Notes under the pieces: generated by a model
Databases searched by the model: none
What the model was told of the DNA's origin: nothing
What the model saw: the letters and a program-made list of their open reading frames with translations, nothing else
Made by a program: the position numbers and the translations under genes
In this document: positions 37,691-59,694 of the stretch, one piece after another
How positions within the stretch are numbered: position 1 is the first letter of the stretch
How the letters are laid out: every line of letters starts with the position of its first letter
Assembly: GCA_958496175.1 (NCBI GenBank)
Contig: OY292274.1
Span: 13,909,689-13,973,688, forward strand
DNA: 64,000 nucleotides
Reading direction: 5' to 3'
Origin: Sisyra terminalis
Lineage: Eukaryota > Arthropoda > Insecta > Neuroptera > Sisyridae

Positions 37691-39136
37691 TATTTTTTTT
37701 TAAATAACTTTTATTTCATAGAGCTTAAAAAAAAGAGACACACTAGCTCTATCTATTCTTTTCCTAAAATTTCATTGGTCACAGCCAATTTTTTCGTGCA
37801 TTTCTGGCCAAAATCAAATTCATATTTTTTATTTGGTAAATTTCTAATATTCTCTGGCTTTCTAAGAAGAGCATTAATTTATAGATGGTTCCGTGTGTAT
37901 AATACATCTGAGATTCTATATGAAAGACATACGTGAACTGATTGCTGAATCAATAGTTTGAGAAATATGCTATTGTAACTTTCTTTTTTGGTCATTGAAA
38001 TAAAACACCTTCTGTCTTTGTGTTGTACAGCAATGAATCATCCTGTATATAAGTAAGGCGTGACGTGGCCTCTTGGCTGCTGTATTTTTAATGTTCTCTA
38101 TGCAAAACAGCCGTCTCGTGACGTTCAATATAATAAATCATTTCTATATGGCACATACCTGTCAGAGGTATTCATAACATTGAAGGCAAGCAACTGTGCC
38201 CTGTGAGCTCTATGTCGCCCTATTATACTTGTATTTGTTCAATTTTTAATTTTCCAAAAATACTACCAGTCTAGTAGTTTGATCGCCCAGTTTTGCACAA
38301 ACGCACATTTTCACATTTTCGCCCATTAAATTATAATCAATATGCAATGCCATAAATTCTCCCATTCGCTAAAATTGAATTTGGTTTAATAATTTTTTAT
38401 TGGAGAGCTTTCGTTGATTCATACCACCACCGCTATCCCTATCGTTTTAACGTTTCGTTTCATTAAATAGAGCTTCAAACGTTAAACACCAAATCGAGTT
38501 TCTTGTTTGTTAAAACAACTCCACAGTTCACGAACAGAGGAGGTCTCGTTTGAGTTTATCTGGTAAAGATATTGATCAAATAATCAACTGTACGTGAATG
38601 AATAACTTTAAATAGTTCACATATTTTAAAATTTAACATTACTCAATCTCGTTGCCAAACCACCTCGTCCAACTCACAGTGATTGGTAAAACACGAAACT
38701 CAAAATACCGAAACACACGAAATTAACAGCTATAAATTATATTGAAATCCAATTCTTAAATTTAATTTACCAATTAAAAAGTAGTTTTTAGAACAACAAT
38801 GCAATACAAAAACGAATATACTTTGGTATAAAGCAAATTTCAACGATTGATTTTTCAGTGGAAATTTTCAGTAGAAAGTTTGGGTACCACTTTTATTATT
38901 TATGAAGGTAATGTTATAATTTTACTTTTAATTTTTTATATATGAGCACTTTTTTGAAAATATTTGAAATCAAATAACACAATAGAATTTTTAACAAATA
39001 TGTATAGTTAATAATGTTAAAAATATTGAGAAATTTAAAATTTATTTAATAATCAGCTAATACGCTTAACTTCGTTTGCACGTCGCACTAATAATTATTG
39101 ATAAAAATGTGCCAAATTTATTTCTAAAATTACTCA
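37691..39136. other. AT-rich intronic DNA, nothing recognised
   Basis: No gene, RNA or element boundary found. Confidence 0.45.
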
Positions 39137-40041
39137 TCTATACTAATATAGGTTTCCAACAATTTTGCACCCATTTCCCACAATTTTGTATGCACAACGT
39201 CCAAATGTGCAAGATCGAATAGCTTCGAATAGATCGAATAACTTTATATACCCCGTCTGACTGATGAAATTTTAATATTCGGATATTCCTTATAGGAAGT
39301 AAGCATGTGATAAGATTTTCTTTTTGCAAATTCTTATCCTAACAGACAAGGACGGATGCAGGATTTTTTCTTAGGGGGGGGGCTACAATATATTTTATTT
39401 GCAAATGCGTGAAAGGGATCACAAAAAAAAATTTGTAATTCCAGCCATAAATCAACATAATGATAAATAATAAATAATCATATCATCATAATGATAAAAG
39501 AAATTTTAAATGCTCTTCGAGAATAAAAGGCATACGCCAAATCGTGTATGGTGAACTCTTAACTATCCCATATGGTTTAATTATATAGTTGAAATTCAGA
39601 TATTTTAATTATAAGTTTATAGATACATAATATACATGATTATGGAAGAACTAGGTTTCGTGCAATTGTACAAATTTCAATTTCGCGGTTGCGTGTCGTA
39701 CAGTGCACTGTACTTTTTTTAGTCATAATTAAGACCAAATTTATTGAACTTGGCGATATTTTTTATTTATGTATAGATGCTGATTGATTTACGGATTATT
39801 TGGTTCACGGCAGCTATACCTACCGTAGGTATACGCAATTGAATATACTCTTTTTAGATATTTATAAATATTTTTGGAAAATTAATTGATTATCACATAG
39901 AACTATTTTATTCTTTGCAACAATTTATTAAATGTGTCTTTTTCAAGAGTGTGAAGTGTTTTTAAGCATGCTTATGTTTTTCGTAAAAGAAATAAGAAAA
40001 ATAAAATACGTTACGCAGACGAAGTCGCGAGGATCAGCTAG
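39137..40041 (+). mobile_element. Internally deleted Helitron, family B
   Basis: Starts A|TCTATACTAATATAGG and ends GACGAAGTCGCGAGGATCAG then CTAG|T. The middle is rearranged: 39240-39420 contains a block (CTGACTGATGAAATTTTAAT, then a GGGGGGG run and ACAATATATTTTATTTG) that also occurs at 63850-64000 in the family D copy. It is 905 bp long, against 2.4-2.7 kb for fuller copies. Confidence 0.7.
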
Positions 40042-40059
40042 TTTTAATAATAAGTATAT

Positions 40060-40641
40060 TGTTACCCAATGGCTATACTAACTTGTGGAAGAACTGGGTT
40101 TCGTGCAGTTATACAAGTTTTGTTTTACGAAGCAGGAGGGTAATAGTTTTGGAAGAGAGGTTTTTTTCGGGAGTCGAGACAGTGAAATGGAATTCTTATG
40201 GATATTCAAAAATCTTGACCCTTAACTTCTGATATTTTGACGGGAGTATTTTGGGAACTTTTAACTGTTTGAAGTTATAATTAGTTTATAGTTCAACTTA
40301 AGACCGACTTTATTGAATTTGACGATATGCATAGATGCTAATTGATTTACTGATCATTTGGTTCACGGTAGATATGCGCAATAGACCATCCTCATTATAT
40401 GTATTTATAAATATTTTTTGAAAATGAATTGATCTTTACCAACGACTATTTTATTCTAAGCAACAGTTTATTAAATGTGTCTTTTGAAAATCGAAAAAAT
40501 AGTGTTTTTAAGTATATTTATGTTTTTTGCATAAGAAATATGAACAATAAAAATTTCTATATACCACTACAAGCAGCAAATCTAAAAAGATAATATAAGT
40601 AAGATCTAGGTTACGCAGGCGAAGTCGCGGGCATCAGATAG
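40060..40641 (+). mobile_element. Tandem Helitron family B 3' fragment
   Basis: Directly after the CTAG end of the previous element comes another 3' segment of the same family, starting near GGCTATACTAACTTGTGGAA and ending GGCGAAGTCGCGGGCATCAG then ATAG|T (terminal CTAG mutated to ATAG). No TC start is present. Confidence 0.6.
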
Positions 40642-41454
40642 TATTGTTATAAAAACTTAATTTTTATTAAAATTTATTTTTTGTTTTAAAACAAACTTTT
40701 TTTTATACATGCATGAGCTTCTATTCAACACTCCTTTAACCTTGTGAAATTTATAGTTCCCTCTTTAGAAGTTTCCATCATGAACGAAAGTAATTTTTCC
40801 GAGCACCGTAATAAGGGAAGCCGTTCAAGAATATCCGGAAGTCATTTCGCTTAATAAGATCATTTAATCAAATTGAATTCGGTTTATTACCTTTGTTGTT
40901 CCCGCCATAAAAACATTAATGGAACAAAAGTGAAACTGAATTTCTTCCCAAAATAAAATAAAATAGTTTAAGCGATTTTATCAATTTATTTCGAAATTGC
41001 TAATAATGTTGAAGAGAAAAAAACAAACATAACATGGAAGTTAACTGGAGAGCAGAGAGTATAAGTTGAAGAAATACATTATTTTTTTGTCTCATTATAA
41101 GTGTATTAAATTTACAAAACTGGAAAAGCAAGTTTATTGTGAGTTTATGGAATCAAAATTATTGGAGAGGTTGAACGCAGGGAACGAGTGGTTACTTGAA
41201 ACTTTTCAAAGTAGTTACATGTAATTATTTGGTTTGATTGTTGTATCTGCAGAGAATAAGTGGTGCTTAATGATACTCTGTAGACTACTTACTGTTCAGT
41301 AGTATTGATATAATGCTTGTTAATTGTCTACTTACAAAAATACATCGTTTCAAGAAGGAATGTTTCTCTGGGTTTGGCTTAATTTTTTAATTGAACTTTC
41401 ATGTTTTATTACGATGAAAATTTCTTCTCCCACCAATCGAAAATAATCTGTAGA

Positions 41455-41455
<1 letters not shown>
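40642..41455. other. AT-rich intronic DNA, nothing recognised
   Basis: No feature recognised between the Helitron fragments and the TA microsatellite. Confidence 0.45.

Positions 41456-41511
<56 letters not shown>
41456..41511. repeat. (TA)n microsatellite
   Basis: An uninterrupted run of about 28 TA units, about 180 bp before the large palindrome. Ile-Tyr repeat frames across it are artefacts of the dinucleotide. Confidence 0.95.
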
Positions 41512-41512
<1 letters not shown>

Positions 41513-41691
41513 CAGCAATATCACACCCTCTTAAGTTATTAGTTTTTCCAGGGCTTTTTTTGCAAAAGAATCTTGCATTTCCGTGGTGCAGCATAGAATA
41601 TTTGCGGGTTAAAGTTCTTGAACACTTTTGGGTATTTGGTTGATCGATCAAGATTGATAAGGATTAGTTGACAGCTCTTCTGCTTTCTGGC

Positions 41692-50873
<9,182 letters not shown>

Positions 50874-51082
50874 CAATAACGGTGAGGTTAATTTGAAAAT
50901 TGCGTGTTGGGGAATTTTTAAAATCCACTCGACATCTGTATATGCCTGCATCATTTAGGGTCACACTGTCTAACGTTAAGGCAGCCGGTTTGGCCACAGT
51001 AACGAAATAAGCTCGTTGACCGAATTCGTTCGTATCGGACCAATGCAGAGCTTGATTAAAAGCTCGCCCACGCATATCGAAA
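50874..51082 (-). CDS. Internal exon, Sidestep-family Ig protein (end of first Ig domain)
   Basis: Minus-strand exon with a pyrimidine-rich acceptor ending TTTCAG and a GTAAG donor. It carries 69 whole codons plus one base at each side. The peptide starts FDMRGRAFNQALHWSD, continues with a strand ending AYFVTV, then has the Ig F-strand signature DAGIYRCRVDF with the disulphide cysteine, and ends NSPTRNFQINLTVI, including an N-glycosylation site (NLT). This order is characteristic of the first V-type Ig domain of the Sidestep family, which are single-pass surface proteins that bind Beaten-path proteins during axon guidance. An ATG inside the exon is a normal Met, not a start: the frame is open back to the acceptor. 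The exon that should supply the signal peptide and the first Ig cysteine is not recognisable in the window. Which paralogue this is cannot be told from two exons. Confidence 0.92.
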
Positions 51083-53716
51083 CTGAAACAAGAAAAGTTT
51101 TGTCATTAGGTCACAGCTTTAACAATATGCATTTCATTAAAAAGAAAATCTCGCAATTTGTTCAATATCCAAAAATTATATAAAACTCTATTCGATTTGT
51201 ATGTTATGTTAAACTATATATTACAATAATTATTTTCAAAAATTAAATATTAAAATTATTTAATATATATTCATTCTCTAAACTAAAGTGGAATTATCAA
51301 TTAGGCAATGCATGATACCGATTTCTCACAAACCTGTGGCATTTACTATTACCATGATTTTTGACAATTTAATCAACCTTCTAGTTTATGTCAATTAATC
51401 GACAAACAGCGAACGAAACTTTATTTTGGAAATTGTTTAACTGCCCAACAAAATCAATTTGAATTTCTGCAATAGTTATTTTCAATCACAGCCAGGACCA
51501 TAAACGTAATTATTATCATAAAAAAAGTAATTTAAAAATTTAATTTTTTAATGCAAAATAAGGAGCGAATGATTTTTTGTAACAATCAATAAATATTTCG
51601 TCTGCATTTAAAAATAATTGATAAATCCAAGCATATCTTTTAAACAATCTATTAAGACAAATATTAACATTTTACCACAAAAATGCATTAAATATTACTA
51701 CAGAGAAAATGCATTTACAATTTAAGAATTTTATGCTTGCTTCACGCTCGTATTAGACAAACAATGAATTGTTTTCGAAAGGATAAGTTAAAGTTTGCAT
51801 AAAATCTGTAATTAATAACAAGTTTAATAGCGTGTAGGATGTGCTGCTGATAACTTTATAGGTGTCACATCATAATGTTCACTATAGACAATTTGGTAGA
51901 GAAATATTTTGATGAAAACTTTGTCGATTAATTATTATAATAATTCACATTTAACAATGAATCTCACAAAGCGATTTAATCAAAATGCTTCATTATACTT
52001 AGATTTCTTAACTTGAAAATGTATCTGGGTAGTTTCAACAAGTTTCGAAATAAAATAAATAAAAAAAAAATATAAAAAATATATTTAATTAATTGATTTT
52101 TTCTGCCAATTTTGTAGTATTTATGTAACTAGTTTTTTTGATGTAGAAGTCCCCGGAATAAACTTATTTCAGACAAATAAAAGGATACTTTATAATTTTA
52201 AAGTTACGTAAAGATAATATTCCTCTGTAAAGTGTTATTTGTTGTCCTGCTCCGTCAAAATGAACTAATTGTATCTCTACATTGTACTCACAGCGACAAT
52301 TTTCACTTTAGTCAATAAGAATGATTTTCTCATCTTTAAACAGGAAAATAAATGATTTCGAGGATTAAATGAGCAAAGAAATTAAAAAAATCAAGTTTCA
52401 ATTTGAAATGAGGGAATGACGAAGTGAAGAAAAACTTGACAAATTTTGAAACATAAACTTTTGATACATCTGAATTTTTGTGTAAATTCACTGTCCTTGA
52501 CAAACAACTTTACTGTGTAATTATTATTAAGATATAATAAGTTCCCACAATTTTTTCAATGTGAGGGAATGATGACTGAAAATGTAATCTTGAAATAGTT
52601 TTTATACTTTCAATTTTCGGACAGATATATTAACACGTCTAAGATGACTTACACATGTAAAATAATTGATAGAATTGCTAACAATCAAAAATCAATCAGA
52701 GCCTTTAGGAATGATTACTGATATGTTCATTTATCGATTGTTAGTAAAGGTGTGAGGAAATGATGATTTTATTTTATGAGACATATACAAAAAATATATT
52801 TGAAAACGTGTTCCTTACTTAACATTCCAAACTCAAAACTTTTTTGAAAATCTATTGTGTTTTTAATCGATAAGTATTTCGAAAAAAATCTTTTCAAAAA
52901 TTGTTGATCTAAAAGTTTAAGTTGTAAGCTAGAGACATAGTGAGGAAATGATTTTCAGGGTACTATTCATTTATTATTCTATAGAGATATTCATAAGGTA
53001 AAAAATTTAAACCAACACCATTAGCACAAGCAAAAAAATACTTTAACAGATCGCTTAGATTTTTGTAAACACTGAAAGGACAAGAATTTTGAGATTTTAT
53101 AATAATTACCTATCTATCTTAAATTGAGGAAAAAACCTTTTATCTTATTTAAAATTGGCATTAAAAAAATTTGTTATCTTTTCTATCGCATTATTAACCC
53201 TTTATTCATTTGAAACCATGAATTAAACGTAGTATTTAATAGTTGCGATAGTAGACAATTTTTAAACATAAACAATTGTACAATTCTTGCTAAAAAACTT
53301 ATTACAGCGCATCGAATTAATCTTTTATTTTGTAAATCAGGATATTTAAAAAGAAAATTGCAGATTAACCTATAATTTTCGTCGAACACATATCCAATCA
53401 AATTACAATAATTTACTTCCATTTGCTTAATTTGCTGTACCAATTAACTTGGAAAATATTTCTTTGTATATTTCAATCAATGTGTGTTCCATTTTTTCCA
53501 TTTATAATTCGTTGAAGGTTGATCTTAATTTCTACTAACATTTATGGTTTTACACACGAACGTAGAAAACCACGTTTTTACCTGCAATTTATTGTATATA
53601 ATATAATGACATTCTTTATTGAATTGGTTAATTCATTTAAGGAAGAAATTATTCAATTTAAAAAATGTTAAGACTAACTGAATATTAAAGAAGCATTAAG
53701 CTCACACAGGATAAAT
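51083..53716. other. Intron upstream of the Ig1 exon, nothing else recognised
   Basis: Ends on the minus strand with TTTCAG before the exon. No feature recognised in this AT-rich stretch. Confidence 0.5.
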
Positions 53717-53884
53717 CAGGCCATTCACGCTCCGACTTGCAGTCCATCTAGTCGGACTACTAGTTGGATCGCCAAAATGATCCACTAGACATTCAACTTC
53801 CAACACCATTCACGGTCCGACTTTAGATCCAACTTCGAAAGTTGAACCACAAGTTGGATTGCAAGTCGGAGTGTGAATGGCCTG
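53717..53884. mobile_element. 168-bp MITE with terminal and internal repeats
   Basis: The ends CAGGCCATTCACGCTCCGAC and its inverted counterpart extend to ~30-bp TIRs. A third, direct copy of the TIR core (CCATTCACGGTCCGACTT) lies inside at about 53807-53825. Flanks GGATAAAT and CTTAATGA show no clear duplication. It is far more GC-rich than its surroundings. Confidence 0.75.
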
Positions 53885-53915
53885 CTTAATGAACTCATAA
53901 TGTTTGTTTTAATTT

Positions 53916-55205
53916 TCCAAATATTGAAATTTCCAAAAAAAAAATTTTACGCCAATATTTGTTTTTTTTGTCGTCCGAAAGTTTCTAAATAAAAAACGGT
54001 ATAAGCCTGAATCAGAAAAGTCGGGATTTGAGAGCTGTTTCGAATGGTTTCGTAATTATTCCTGTAGGTATTGTTCACTCGAATGCAATTTGTACGTAAA
54101 TTTGACAACTGCCAGAAATGAAGAAACAACGGTTATTTTCAAATATGTATTATTGAATATATATAACAAAACATAAAAATTGAACAGTTCAATGATGCGT
54201 CAATAAATATTACCTAAGTATATTTTTCATTTTGCAAATGTTTTGGAGTTTCCTTTCATTAACAATAATACATCACAGTTTTTCACAAGTGTTTTTCCCA
54301 TAAAAATTTTAAACTTATTTAGAAAATTTGGTTCAAGTCCATTTAAGCACATCCAAAATCTGGCAACGTTGCATTTTCGACTTTTTTTTTAAATTTATGT
54401 CGCGATATTTTTGTTAGTTCAATTCAAATATGGTAAAATTCTCTCTTTTATGGCTAAAATTTTATTATGGACCGATTTAATCGCGAATTAAATTAAAAAC
54501 AAAGTCGAAAATGCAACGTTGCCAGATTGTGGGTGTGCTAAAATGGACATGAGTCGAAAAATTAATTTTACATATTACAATATAAAAAAATATTTGAAAA
54601 TAACCGTCACTTCTTCATTTCTGACATAATAAAATTTACGTACAAATTGCATTCGAGTGAATAATACGTACAGGAATAATATCGAAACCATTCGAAGTAA
54701 ATGTCTTCAGTTGTGAAAATTTCGACGTTCCTGATCCAAGCTTATACCGAAAAAACTTTATTGTTTGCATATTTTCTCGGAAAACATTTTTTAAAGAAAA
54801 AGTTCTATTCGAAAATTTCTCTAATAATAATAAAAAATATGCAAGTTACGAAGTTATTTCTATCGGAACTCTCAAACGATCAAAAACCACCGATTAGTGG
54901 CATTTTTTTTTCAAAATTTCAATATTTGGTCAATGACCCAAATTATGCTTTTTTCCAGGAAAATATACAAGTGATAAGATGTTTTCTTTCAACACTTTTG
55001 AGCGACAATAAAAGACCAATTGGTGAAATAAAAATTGTGAAATTTCAGTAGGTATTTGTAAACTGTCGAAATAGGGGTTTTTGTTTAAATAGCTTTTTCC
55101 GGGAAAATATACAAGCGACAAATTTTTTTCTTCGGAATTCTCAAGCGACATAAAAGCACCCGTTAATGGTGCCAAAAAATATCGAAATTTCTATATTTGG
55201 AAAAT
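53916..55205. mobile_element. Foldback element, same family as 7960-8824
   Basis: Left and right halves are inverted copies: AACGGTATAAGCCTGAATCA and CGAATGGTTTCG on the left mirror TGATCCAAGCTTATACCG and CGAAACCATTCG on the right. CATTCGAGTGAA and GCAACGTTGCCAGAT pairs lie nearer the centre at about 54350 and 54510. The right arm carries additional tandem units in reverse orientation near 54858, 54990 and 55130, each with an ACTCTCAA.CGA..AAAAA core and a GTGGCA-like end, the same unit as in the 7960 element. No transposase. Confidence 0.68.
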
Positions 55206-57567
55206 GACGCGATTCTTTTCTAACAAAACAATTCAGATGCATCCTTCCTCAACTATTCATCAGAGGACAGATCTCGGAATTGTCATAATTATTCTTTCAT
55301 ACTACAGAAATTTTTTCCGGTTCTATTTAGCCAAGTTATTCGTTGATTGGAGACCCAGCGACATAGGCTTTCGAACAAATATCACAGAAAATAAAAATAT
55401 ACAAAAAATAATTCAAAACGTGTCCTGCACGTCCTGCAGACAATTCAATACATATATTTAATTGGTGTAAATCCAGGATTTCCAAATAAAAAAAACAAAC
55501 GAATTCTTTTGAAAATGTAGGAAAATTTGATAAATCTCGTCAGAAATTCTGGCAAAATTTCACCTGTTGCATTATTTTTAATTTTTAAGTGCACTACGTT
55601 TAAACGTTTTTAAGGTTTATCCATTTTTTTGGATTTTTGCTTCAAAGGCCCTATTGCAACTATAGCTAATAAACCTACTTGACTAACAGGAGTCGCAAAT
55701 AAATTGAGTGCTGAGAAAAATAATTCTGAGTTGTGTGCTCAGAAAAATATATATGGGATAATGGAGATAAAAGTTTTTTAATGATAGTAGTAAAAACATT
55801 TTTTACCTTAAAATTGGTAACAAAAAAGTAGAGATTTCGAGTCATTTTCATGACTCAGTTAACAGGATTAACCAACAGTGCCTACATTTAAGAAGTAATA
55901 ACAAAAGATTCTAATTTCACCTGCCTATGAAAGTATATTAATCATTTTTCAATTAATTCTCCTAGTTTAGAAATCTTAACATAAATAAACGAAAATTGCA
56001 TGTTTAACGCCTCATTTAAATAATTATTCGTAATTAAGTTATTCAAAATGTAACAAAAATAGTATAAGCTCAAAAGCAATTCATTTGCAACGATTTTAAG
56101 GCAAAATAAATGATCAAGCTTTAATCATTTACAAACATACTCTTTGTTACGAAATTACCAAAACATTGAATGTTTGCCTTTGTAAAGTGAATTTGTAATT
56201 AAACCTTCTATGTATTTTGAAGCAATTTCCTTTCCACAGACGATGGAAAGCCATTAAAAATCTCATATTTAAGCAATAATTTAAAATTTGTGATTGGCAA
56301 AGTAGATTGGAGTATGTTTCGAAAAGATAAACGTTTAAATTTTCTTCGTATATACTATGTATTTATTTCCCGATTCAATTCTAATTGTGATAAATGTTCC
56401 TGGAAGTGAATGCAAAATATGTATAACAAGGAAATGATATAAACTCTTTCTAAATCGCATATTTTTTACAACAAAAATTTGTGATGGTATTGAAACAAGG
56501 GTATCATAGTAACATGTTTATGATTGGCGATGGTAGATCCTAATAACGGGCGTTTAACACGGGACCATGTTTACACAGATGGACTACGTGAAATTGGCAA
56601 CTGCGTTATCAGCTTGGAGCAAACGCTTGGGAGAACACAACGATACGATGGATTTGAATGTAGGTGGCATAATCGTACGTGAGTATTGTGATCTGTAATA
56701 ACACATGCAAAGCGATCATTAAAAATACAACAAGCATTCGTCGCTCAAATACTATGTGAACATTTCCCGTCAATTGTACAATATTCTATAAACCGCACTG
56801 CACTGCTCCGCACCCCATTCATTACCAACTTATTTATTAATAACAAATTGTGATTACTCATTTGCATGTAATACTTCTGCACTCCACTTTTATACGTTTG
56901 TGATGCAATTTCTACAAATTTGAAACGCAAAAAATTATATCCATGTACATTGTACATGTATAAATTATGCCATTACATGTGAACAACCTTCATATCTGTG
57001 CATGTCGCTATATAGAGTGCAGGTAATTATATTATCAAAAACATAAAAAAATATATTTATATTAAACTCGCCAACTAAAGCATTTGTAAAATGGTTGAAA
57101 TAATTTCAAAGTTTCAATTTAGCCGTGAGCCATTTGTTTGATATTTTTTATGATAAATACTACATTTAAAACGGTTTTTAAAACATTTCTATGTAGGTAC
57201 ATACAACGAGACTATTTTACATTAATTCTGCTCACAATTGCAAAATATGCCAAAAGCTGTTTAAATAGAGATTTCTACATATAAATACAAATGTTTGACT
57301 TTTAACTTCATAAAGCTTGATTTTCATTCACCCTTAACACAAATCCAATACCTATAAACCAACATCACTGTTAAATAATATCAGGTTTTAAAATTATTTT
57401 ACATTTTATTCACATATAATATAAATTTTTCCAGATTCCAAATTTTCATTCTGATAAATGATATGAGGGGCTTATGGTAACTGAAATAACTGAAGTATGA
57501 AATAAGTACTTCAGTTTTGATTTGACCAATGGAAATATCGTTGGCATACAAGCAATTACGTCGAGTG
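55206..57567. other. Intronic DNA with one GC-richer island
   Basis: Mostly AT-rich and featureless. About 56520-56700 is clearly richer in G+C and carries a possible first-exon-like frame (separate entry). Confidence 0.45.
56567..56698 (+). other. Unassigned 43-codon frame in a GC-rich island
   Basis: An ATG in an A(-3) context opens MFTQMDYVKLATALSAWSKR then LGEHNDTMDLNVGGIIV. A GTGAGT donor-like site follows immediately, just before a stop. An in-frame TAA precedes the ATG, as in a 5' UTR. LNVGG is the hallmark start of KCTD/BTB tetramerisation domains, but a single short motif is weak evidence, and the antisense strand also has open stretches. It could equally be part of an old transposon. 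Confidence 0.2.
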
Positions 57568-57715
57568 GAAGAAACAAACAGAAAACATCGAGAGGGAGTT
57601 GCCAACAACAGCCAACCACAGCTGGATGATGGAAAAAATCAATGGAAGAACCAAGCTGAAAACATAGAGAGGGTGTTTCGACGAACAGCCAATCACAACT
57701 GAATGATCGATAATC
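57568..57715 (+). repeat. Two-copy tandem repeat of ~75 bp
   Basis: Units begin GAAGAAACAAACAGAAAACA at 57568 and GAAGAACCAAGCTGAAAACA at 57645. Each continues GAGAGGG...CAGCCAAYCACARCTG. The end of this unit also occurs at 44717-44775. Noncoding. Confidence 0.65.
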
Positions 57716-58749
57716 ACTCGTAACTACGTAATATATCGTCAATTACTGTTTTTGATCATTTTTGTTGATACAGTGCGATTGCCACACATTTTTAAAATAA
57801 ATTTGGTGTTCAGAAACTTAAATAAAGAAATCATTATAGCTAACACAACATTTAAATTTAAATTTCCACTTAAAATCTTTGGATCTTTATCTCGTTAAGA
57901 ATTTATGATACCTCTGGGGTGAATTTTATTAAATTTTCGATGATGAACTTTTTGTGTTTTTTTAGTCTTGTAGTATAACTAGCTGATCCCCGCGACTTCG
58001 TCTGCGTAACGTAGGTGTAGATTATATTTTATTTTTAAATTTGCTATTTGTAGTGGAATATGAAAATTATTATTTTACTTATTTCTTTTACGAAAAACAT
58101 AATCATACTTAACAACACTATTTTGTTAACTTTAAAAAGACACATATAATAAACTGTTATTTAGAATACAATAGTTGTATATAATGATCAATTAATTTTC
58201 AAAAAATATCTATTTATAAATATATAAAAGAGTATGGTCTATTCCGTATACCTACCGTAGGCATATCTACCGTGAACCAATTAATCTGTAAATCAATCAC
58301 CATCTATACATAAATAAAAACTATCGTTAAGTTCAATAAAGTCAGTCATAATTATGACTTAAAACAGTCAAAAGTTATCAAAACACTCGCGTCAAAATAA
58401 CAGAAGTAAAGGATCTAGATTTAGAATATTAGTAGTAATCTCATTTCATTGTTTCAACTTTCACACTACTGAAATGTACAAAACTACGGCGAAATTAAAA
58501 TTTGTTCAAATTCACGAAACCCAGTTCCTCCATAATCAAGTATAACCATTGTGTAACTATGCACTTATTATTAAAATAACTTAATTTCAACTATATAATT
58601 AATCCATTTTCTTTCAGTTCGCCGAATTTCTCGCTATTCGATATTCGCTCATTAATGTATTTATTTGTGATTACGTATATCGAATTTTCAGGCTTACAAT
58701 ATGTGAAAGCCAAAAAACGTAATGCTCACTTATGAACTTAACCTTTTGT

Positions 58750-58751
<2 letters not shown>

Positions 58752-58820
<69 letters not shown>

Positions 58821-58879
58821 TATATACATATATATATATACATATATATACACATATATATATATGTATATATATATAT
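58752..58879. repeat. Interrupted (TA)n microsatellite inside Helitron B copy 2
   Basis: A TA run of about 128 bp with a few CA/TG interruptions near its end. At the same place copy 1 has only AGATATAGGATATATTAGAG, so the microsatellite grew inside this copy. Confidence 0.93.
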
Positions 58880-59568
58880 TAGAGTTTAATTTGAAAGCAG
58901 ATCCTACGTTTTTGTTTCTAATAATAAACCAACATTGTTTTATTTTAAGTGATAAAACGTTTCGTCTATAACGAACATACCTTGATAATTAAATTTGAAA
59001 TGTCGATTGTTTATTTGACGTTATGGCGTACAAACTTAGCCACCCTTTTTTCACTATTTTAGGGGTGGAATTATCGAAAACCCTTTCCTATTATACAACG
59101 GCATTATATAAGGAAGACACTATCCAAAGTTCGCCGACACAAATATGCATTTATATTGTAAAATACAATGTAAAACGAAAAAAAATATGACCTTTATTTT
59201 GATTTTCACGACTATAAAGTAATTTGATATCGCACATTTTGACGTTGTACATACAAAATTGTTGGAAATAGGTGGAAAGCGTGGAAGGATAGAAATTCGA
59301 ATATTTTATTTATTTTCAATAACAATAATTGATTTTCAAATTTTCCTTAATACCGAAGAAAAGTTGGTTTGGAAGATCTTATTTTTTGATTGATAATGAA
59401 ATATATGACAAAAAAGTGCTCCCTTAATGTTAAATAATTGCTCCAGGTCACAATCACTGGTTCATAAAACTTAGATTTTAAAAAAGTTTGATTGTTGAAA
59501 AACAAACAAAAATTAAAAACTGTCTCTTTGGTATTTGGTATAAGTACCTACTTCCTAAACTTTCATAC

Positions 59569-59694
59569 TTATTCTAAACAGCTAAACATTTGTTAAAGTC
59601 GCATGCAGATAAAAACAAATAACACTATACTATGTACTACCATGTATCAAAAATTTTTAGAAGTAAAGAGAATTTTAAAATAAATAAATAAATA
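59569..59694 (+). mobile_element. 126-bp retroposed insertion with TSD and AAAT tail
   Basis: Inserted in Helitron B copy 2 between TTTCATAC (59561-59568) and TTTCATGC (59695-59702), an 8-bp duplication with one change. The inserted strand ends AAAATAAATAAATAAAT, a 3' tail typical of LINE-mobilised sequences. Copy 1 (near 12853) and family A (near 25515) both have the uninterrupted CTTTCATACTAATT site. The body resembles nothing else here, so it may be a 5'-truncated LINE or a SINE. Confidence 0.75.
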
